Source: Anabaena minutissima FACHB-250 (GTDB lineage: Bacteria; Cyanobacteriota; Cyanobacteriia; Cyanobacteriales; Nostocaceae). Taken from it: a stretch of DNA of 56,529 nt. Within the stretch, counting starts at the first letter, position 1. The number at the start of each line of letters is the position of its first letter. Positions 51,571-56,529 of the stretch are shown here, in pieces. The translations under genes and the position numbers were made by a program. A model generated the notes under the pieces. The model worked only from the letters and a program-made list of their open reading frames with translations, was not told the DNA's origin and did not search any database. Location: assembly GCF_014697125.1 (NCBI RefSeq), contig NZ_JACJRG010000037.1:1-56529 (forward strand), in the 5' to 3' direction.

Positions 51571-52521
51571 TTACCTCGGTACTGGTACTTGATTCATCAC
51601 CGATGCAATTACCACATCAATTTGTAAACCATCCAGCATTGCTTCAGGTTTCAGAATTAAGCGATGACGCAACAAAGGCGATGCAACTGCTTTAATATCA
51701 TCTGGGGTGACAAAATCTCGTCCAGCTAACCACGCCGCAGCTTGAGAAGTCTGTAACCAAGCACCAGCAGCGCGGGGTGATGCGCCCAAAGCTAAATCAA
51801 CCGACTGGCGTGATGCTCTCACCAATGCTAACAAGTAGTCAATAATTGTCTCAGATACCTTGACGTTTTTAACTGCTTGTCTTGCTTGTAAGATTTCTGC
51901 TACCGTTGTAACTGCTTGCAAACGGTTAATCTCTAAACGTCGCCCAGCAAAACCAGCCTGACGATTTAATAACATTTGCTTTTCGGCAGATTGGTTAGGG
52001 TAATCTACCACTAGCTTGAATAAAAACCTGTCTAGTTGCGCTTCTGGTAAAGGATAAGTCCCCTCAAATTCTAGGGGGTTTTGTGTGGCAATTACCCAAA
52101 ATAAATCCGGCAATGGCAAACTTTCTCCATCCAGCGTGACTTGCATCTCTTCCATTGCTTCTAACAAAGCTGCTTGTGTCTTAGGAGGAGTCCGGTTAAT
52201 TTCGTCTGCGAGTAAAACTTCGGTAAATACAGGCCCTTTTTTCAACGTGAAACTGTGACTATTTAAGTCAAAAATATTTGTCCCAGTAATATCTGACGGT
52301 AAGACATCTGGCGTTAATTGCACGCGGCTAAACTCTGCTTGGATAAGTTGGGCTAAAACTTTTACAAGGAGAGTTTTACCAGTTCCTGGTACACCTTCTA
52401 AAATAATGTGTCCGCCTGATAATAGTGCTATGAGTAGCTGGTGTACTAGGCTGGATTGTCCGACGATAATTTGGTTAAGGTTTTCGCCAAGGTTAATTAA
52501 GACTGGACGGGTTTCGCTCAT
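51571..52521 (-). CDS. MoxR-family AAA+ ATPase
   Basis: 316 residues. Walker A GVPGTGKTLLVK, Walker B EVLLADEINRTPPKTQAALL, sensor 1 WVIATQNPLEFEGTYPLPEA, and the lid domain with LGASPRAAGAWLQ are all present. MoxR proteins act as chaperones that insert cofactors or assemble complexes, usually with DUF58, DUF4129 and DUF4350 membrane partners. Those partner genes are 2.1 kb upstream on the same strand (54681-56371), separated by Uma2 and CorA genes. Confidence 0.93.
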   Translation of the reverse strand: MSETRPVLINLGENLNQIIVGQSSLVHQLLIALLSGGHIILEGVPGTGKTLLVKVLAQLIQAEFSRVQLTPDVLPSDITGTNIFDLNSHSFTLKKGPVFTEVLLADEINRTPPKTQAALLEAMEEMQVTLDGESLPLPDLFWVIATQNPLEFEGTYPLPEAQLDRFLFKLVVDYPNQSAEKQMLLNRQAGFAGRRLEINRLQAVTTVAEILQARQAVKNVKVSETIIDYLLALVRASRQSVDLALGASPRAAGAWLQTSQAAAWLAGRDFVTPDDIKAVASPLLRHRLILKPEAMLDGLQIDVVIASVMNQVPVPR

Positions 52522-52667
52522 AGATTTCAGTGCAGAACAGCAGGGAGACGAGGAAAAGTCAAACAGAATCTAAAAATCGCAGTTTCAATTATGACTGCTG
52601 TCAGGTCAGTATATTACCTAACTTTGCATAAATTATGACTTTTGACTTAATTTGTCCCCAGTCCCTC

Positions 52668-53369
52668 TTATTTATCCAGATGATCAGGATTTATTCCCAA
52701 TGCTCTTAATTGTTCCGCCAAATCTTGAGCGCGTTGTTCTGCAAGTTTAGCCTGCTGTTGTGCTTGTTTAATCTGTTCTTCTGGTGTGAGATAACGCTTT
52801 CCTGCTTCATCGTACCAATACATCCATTCCCGCGTTACTCCACAATAATTTCCCCTTTCACAACCAATTCCTAAACCAATTTCTGGTAGCCAAACGAGGT
52901 TTCCCGGCTGTAACTCATACTTACCGTTAACTAATTTATGTACTTCTAAATGAGGTTTGCGGCGACGACGAGAAGAATAAATCACATAATAAAGTACACC
53001 TAAAGCTGCATAGTCATCTAATTTATCGCTGTATTCTTTGCGATAGTTTTGGGAGACGACTTCTAACACCAAAATGGGTAAAACTTGTTCATCCCACAAC
53101 ACATAACTGGGACGCAGTTCCTCATCATAAAATCGTTCTACTCCTAAGCTGAGAAACCCATCTGGGACAATGGGAGGTTTATCAGGATGATAATAAATCC
53201 CCATATCTACCCCAAAGAACCAGTCCATGCGTTCAGACCACAGTAGCAGCAAAATTGCTTTTAGCAGTCCTGGTATGAGTTCTTGAAGTTCATTATCCAC
53301 TGGTGTTTCATCAGAGTCAGGTAGTTCGTCGGCGGAAGGTAAGTATCTTGGTAGGTTGAAGTTTAACAT
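52668..53369 (-). CDS. Uma2-family (DUF820) putative endonuclease
   Basis: 233 residues from ATG 53369 (a TTG five codons before is possible). The PD-(D/E)XK-like core shows PPIVPDGFLSLG (Asp), ILVLEVVSQNYRKEYSDKLD (Glu, with Lys downstream), and YAALGVLYYVIYS. Proteins of this family are very numerous in cyanobacteria; their function is unsettled. The C-terminus is a short coiled coil (QQQAKLAEQRAQDLAEQLRA) common in the family. It lies between the moxR gene and the DUF4350 gene and may be a later insertion. Confidence 0.9.
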   Translation of the reverse strand: MLNFNLPRYLPSADELPDSDETPVDNELQELIPGLLKAILLLLWSERMDWFFGVDMGIYYHPDKPPIVPDGFLSLGVERFYDEELRPSYVLWDEQVLPILVLEVVSQNYRKEYSDKLDDYAALGVLYYVIYSSRRRRKPHLEVHKLVNGKYELQPGNLVWLPEIGLGIGCERGNYCGVTREWMYWYDEAGKRYLTPEEQIKQAQQQAKLAEQRAQDLAEQLRALGINPDHLDK

Positions 53370-53612
53370 GACTGGTTGCCCCAAATCTTATCCACCAGTG
53401 TATTCACCCGAATTATAGCGATTTTTCGGCAAGCGATCGCCTATGGTCGGTTGGAGATCATCGCCTTCATAGGTGTGGAGTATTGACTCAATCGCTAGCC
53501 GCACACATCATACGCGATCAACAAATTCGTGATATTTATGGAAAGCATAAGTTGTTGTAATTTTCAGTCAATTATCAAGTGGTAATGAGCAAAAATGAAG
53601 TAGGATCTCTAT
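53370..53612. other. Spacer between Uma2 and corA genes
   Basis: Contains a HIP1 site followed by CTATGGTCGGTTGGAGATCA (53441-53460) and an inverted CTTCATAGG, the same repeat type as 46238-46275. No coding sequence. Confidence 0.6.
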
Positions 53613-54593
53613 ATGCTAACTCTCCTGACTTTCTCTCAGAATCACCTGGAATTTTTTTCTAATAAAGATGTTGATACGGTACTGAAAAGAATTGATGGTT
53701 CTCATAATATCTGGTTACGCTGTATTCAATTTCGTGATCGGACTGGAACTGCAAAAATTATTAACCACTTCCAAATCAATCCATCTCGGATTGATATGAT
53801 TTTCAACCGTTCCCTGATAGGCATTGATGAAGATATAGAAGATTGCTTATTTGATGGCTATGAAATCCTCACGCATCAAGTTAAAAATCAAGAATTTCAG
53901 GTGGCACGTGGTAGCACTGTGTTAGGTAAAAATTTTATTATTACTTTTGAAATAACGGAAGTCAAAGTTTTAACTATACTCATCAATAATATTCAAAAGC
54001 GAACTATAGATGTTCAAAACAAGGGTGTCGATTATATTTTATATTTAATTTTAAAAGATATTTTAAACAATTATCATAGCGTATTTGAATTTATTTCTAG
54101 ACAACTCGATGATTTAGAGGATGAAGTATTAGCAAATTCTGGGGATGAAACAACTTACCATAAAATTGCGGCGATGAGGCAATCTACCCGCTCCGGTCGG
54201 CGTAATTTTCAAAATATCAAGTCACTTCTAACTCGGATGAATTATGAAGATTTTCCGTGGATTACTCAGCCAGTAAAAGTATTATTTAATGAAGAATTAG
54301 TTTATCAAATTGATCATCTCTGGCAAGAATATCAAGCGTTGAGAGCTTGGATGTCAGAATTAATGGAAATTCAACGCGATAACATTGCCAGTAAAACTAG
54401 TGAGCGAATTGATCGTTTAACTATCCTTTCGACTATATTTTTACCAATTACTTTCATTACTGGTTTTTACGGAATGAACTTTAAATATATGCCAGAGCTA
54501 GAGCAACCTTGGTCTTATCCTGCTGTGATTAGTGTGATCATATTAATTGTCGTTATTAGTATTGCATTTGCTAAACAACAACGTTGGTTGTAG
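53613..54593 (+). CDS. corA: CorA-family Mg2+/divalent cation channel
   Basis: 326 residues. A large N-terminal cytoplasmic domain ends in a long helix with acidic and basic residues (VFEFISRQLDDLEDEVLANS). Two C-terminal membrane helices follow (LTILSTIFLPITFITGFYGM and YPAVISVIILIVVISIAFAK). The signature GMN (~287-289) sits between them, followed by an acidic loop. CorA pentamers import Mg2+ (some Co2+, Ni2+). The gene is on the opposite strand to the moxR-type operon that surrounds it. Confidence 0.93.
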   Translation: MLTLLTFSQNHLEFFSNKDVDTVLKRIDGSHNIWLRCIQFRDRTGTAKIINHFQINPSRIDMIFNRSLIGIDEDIEDCLFDGYEILTHQVKNQEFQVARGSTVLGKNFIITFEITEVKVLTILINNIQKRTIDVQNKGVDYILYLILKDILNNYHSVFEFISRQLDDLEDEVLANSGDETTYHKIAAMRQSTRSGRRNFQNIKSLLTRMNYEDFPWITQPVKVLFNEELVYQIDHLWQEYQALRAWMSELMEIQRDNIASKTSERIDRLTILSTIFLPITFITGFYGMNFKYMPELEQPWSYPAVISVIILIVVISIAFAKQQRWL

Positions 54594-54651
54594 TGTCATT
54601 GCTAAAAAAACTTACCGTAAATTCAAGGGTTTAAGTAATAAGTAATGAAAT

Positions 54652-54681
54652 TTACTCATTACTCATTACTCATTACTCATT
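54652..54681. repeat. Heptamer repeat TACTCAT
   Basis: Four TACTCAT-type units between the convergent corA and DUF4350 genes; STRR type. Confidence 0.85.
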
Positions 54682-55763
54682 TAAAACTCCCTCAAGATTC
54701 GCCATTTTGCCAGCCAGTTGAATAAATCTCGTTGACTGACACGACGTTTGCGTGCTGGCAATTTTAAGACAGTATCTAATACTGCGGCATTTTTACCTGT
54801 TTTTTCAACCCAAAGGTTTAGCAGAGTTTGGTGTTCTAGCGGTACTGATCCTAATCCCAAAGCTTTTTGGAGTTGTAATTGTTCTTCTCTTCCCACCATT
54901 TCGACAACAAAATCGCTGGATTCAGCTTTTTGTAATACACCTGCCAAAGCTTGGATATATGCTTCACTATTATCTATCACTGGTGTCTCTAAAGCTGTTG
55001 ATTGACCAAAACGGCGATTTTGTGACCAAATCAGCACTAACAATAAAATACCAGCTTGTACGAGTAGGGCTAATAGAGGAGTTTTTGCCAAATAATCGAT
55101 TAGGTTTCCTTCACCTTCTATTTCTTTGACATCGGCATCTTTATAACCGTGAATGTATTCATCTACAAATAATTGGTTGCCTTTTCGGTTAACTAAACTG
55201 GCTAGATATTTAAAATTATTCAAGTCGTCTTGATAGGCGTTGGCGGCCAAGTAGGGAGTCGTGGAGAAAAAGACTTTACCTTGCTTGCGTGTGCTTTGCC
55301 AAACCACAGCCCCAAAACGATCGCCTAAAGAAATATCTGATTGTTTAGCCTTTTGATAACGTCTGCGTGTAGCAATCTTAACTTCACCGAGTGGCGATGC
55401 TTTCAGCGTATGAAAATCTGATAGACTAACTCGCGATCGCACACCTAAAATTACTAAATCATTGCCTTTGTCTAACCATTCTTGCTCATCAGGTAACAAA
55501 ACTGGTTCTCTCAGATGACTCATGACCCTGAGCAGGGTAGCTGGTTTTTTCCCAGTTTCTAGCTTTTCTAGGGGTTTTTGCCAACGTTGAATAGTTGTTC
55601 CTTGCTGCTGCATATAAGCGTACCAAGCACCGTAGCCATCGGCGGCGCGGCTATAGCTAGAACCTATGTAAATTTTAGTAGTGGGGGCAGCGATAAAACT
55701 TAATATAACTATTACAGCGATCGCGATCGCACCTATCCAAGCATTACGTTTTGAGGACTTCAT
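54681..55763 (-). CDS. DUF4350 membrane protein
   Basis: 360 residues from ATG 55763, which overlaps the upstream stop (ATGA); an in-frame ATG at 55796 is less likely. One N-terminal membrane helix (AWIGAIAIAVIVILSFIAAP) is followed by a periplasmic ThuA/GATase-like domain (SYSRAADGYGAWYAYMQQQG, NDLVILGVRS, KGNQLFVDEYIHGY). A second helix (LLALLVQAGILLLVLIWSQN) leads to a cytoplasmic C-terminal helical part. DUF4350 proteins accompany MoxR ATPases and DUF4129 proteins. Translational coupling with the DUF4129 gene supports a complex. Confidence 0.87.
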   Translation of the reverse strand: MKSSKRNAWIGAIAIAVIVILSFIAAPTTKIYIGSSYSRAADGYGAWYAYMQQQGTTIQRWQKPLEKLETGKKPATLLRVMSHLREPVLLPDEQEWLDKGNDLVILGVRSRVSLSDFHTLKASPLGEVKIATRRRYQKAKQSDISLGDRFGAVVWQSTRKQGKVFFSTTPYLAANAYQDDLNNFKYLASLVNRKGNQLFVDEYIHGYKDADVKEIEGEGNLIDYLAKTPLLALLVQAGILLLVLIWSQNRRFGQSTALETPVIDNSEAYIQALAGVLQKAESSDFVVEMVGREEQLQLQKALGLGSVPLEHQTLLNLWVEKTGKNAAVLDTVLKLPARKRRVSQRDLFNWLAKWRILREF

Positions 55764-56371
55764 TGCTGTGTAATCTCCCGATAAGCTTGGCGACACTGCT
55801 CATAATTTTCTGGTAACATCTCCCCATTGCCAAAACATAATTGTTCGTGAGTTGTCATCAAAGTTTCGTATGGTTGGATAGAAGTTTGACTAGATAATCT
55901 CAGCAATTGTAGATATTCTGTATCGGTGCGACTGGGTTGGTGAAGGAGAATTTTTGTATCATGCAGATGCTGCAAAATTGCTAAATAAAGACAACGACAC
56001 GCCTCGCGGTAGTTACCTTGACGATAGAATTGTTGCGATTGCTCCAACAAAGTTGTTAGAGAGACATTTTCGTTAGACATTTTTGAGCGATAACGGGCAG
56101 AATTACCATTATTACCCAGCCACGCATAGATATAAGGACTGAATTCTCGCCATAATCGCCAAATCACTCCCGCCACAAATAAAGCTACTACTAACCAAAA
56201 CAAAAAGTTCAATAAATTAGCCACCCAGGGGCTGAGTTTCCAGTTAGGAGAAAATTCAGGGAGAACTTTTTCAAAGGGATAAAACTGGTATTCTAACCAT
56301 TCTCCTATTTGTTGTTGGAACTGAGATAGCTGCCACTCCCAGCTAGTTTTTGCAAAAGCTTCTGTAGACAT
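55760..56371 (-). CDS. DUF4129 membrane protein
   Basis: 203 residues. A short N-terminal part (WQLSQFQQQIGEWLEYQFYP), one membrane helix (LLNFLFWLVVALFVAGVIWR), and a cytoplasmic domain with REACRCLYLAILQHLHDTKI and RTDTEYLQLL, the DUF4129 signature. Its stop overlaps the DUF4350 start by 4 bp. Together with the MoxR ATPase it forms a common bacterial membrane module of unknown physiological role. Right of it, 56372-56529 holds no gene. Confidence 0.87.
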   Translation of the reverse strand: MSTEAFAKTSWEWQLSQFQQQIGEWLEYQFYPFEKVLPEFSPNWKLSPWVANLLNFLFWLVVALFVAGVIWRLWREFSPYIYAWLGNNGNSARYRSKMSNENVSLTTLLEQSQQFYRQGNYREACRCLYLAILQHLHDTKILLHQPSRTDTEYLQLLRLSSQTSIQPYETLMTTHEQLCFGNGEMLPENYEQCRQAYREITQQ

Positions 56372-56529
56372 AAAAAAACAGGCAAAGATTATATTTATAA
56401 TATTGCCTTCTACCTCCTGACTTGAAAATCAAACTTTGGCTAAAAACCAAGAAGGATATGTGGCTGAAGTCGTTCAATGACGACAGCCTAAACTGAAACA
56501 TTAATTGTGGGTCTAATTTGCAACTGGAA

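Overview
The window comes from a filamentous, heterocyst-type cyanobacterium close to Nostoc/Anabaena. The evidence is the dense HIP1 octamer GCGATCGC, the many 7-bp tandem (STRR-type) repeats between genes, a CYP110-like P450, a TonB receptor with an N-terminal AMIN domain, a probable carboxysome-positioning McdA/McdB pair and a NIL-ferredoxin. No rRNA, tRNA or CRISPR array was seen. All functional statements come from reading motifs; no database search was run.

Layout. (1) 1-9.3 kb, minus strand: the edge of an extracellular contractile injection system (eCIS) locus. In transcription order it holds a DUF4157 effector with a long Ala-rich helical region and a C-terminal barnase-like RNase domain, a barstar-family inhibitor 14 nt downstream, a membrane pseudokinase fused to a PstS-like binding domain, a 52-residue protein, an eCIS/phage tail-tube protein, and a repeat protein made of 30-residue units that runs off the left edge. 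An intact IS630-type element (9363-10398) sits just upstream of the effector gene. (2) 10.4-18.6 kb: housekeeping and signalling genes (HD phosphohydrolase, prs, Ser/Thr kinase, bioD, M20 amidohydrolase) among interspersed repeats, one of which lies in frame inside the amidohydrolase. (3) 18.9-30.5 kb: STAND ATPase with TPRs, a membrane protein, mcdA/mcdB, cytochrome P450, cytochrome b561, TxlA/HCF164-like thioredoxin, NIL-ferredoxin and a DUF3616 protein. (4) 30.6-40.8 kb: an iron/siderophore island with a dead FecCD permease fragment, an AraC/PchR regulator, a methyltransferase, a broken second AraC-like gene, an AMIN-TonB receptor, two tandem FecB-like binding lipoproteins (the first with an in-frame TGA), a FhuF-like reductase and an MFS exporter. 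(5) 41-56.5 kb: CHAD protein, three small exported proteins, a LURP-one-like protein, an amidase, SDR, glutathionyl-hydroquinone-reductase-like GST, a PNPOx-fold protein, GNAT, LysR, and a MoxR / DUF4350 / DUF4129 set interrupted by Uma2 and CorA genes.

How the genes work together. The strongest system is the effector operon. The last ~75 residues of the DUF4157 protein match barnase at the catalytic Glu, Arg and His, and the next gene is a barstar homologue. This looks like an injected or intracellularly released RNase whose producer is protected by a cognate inhibitor. In the iron island, the receptor, the periplasmic lipoproteins and FhuF form a ferric-siderophore uptake route, but the only permease sequence seen here is a relic, so the inner-membrane step must be encoded elsewhere.
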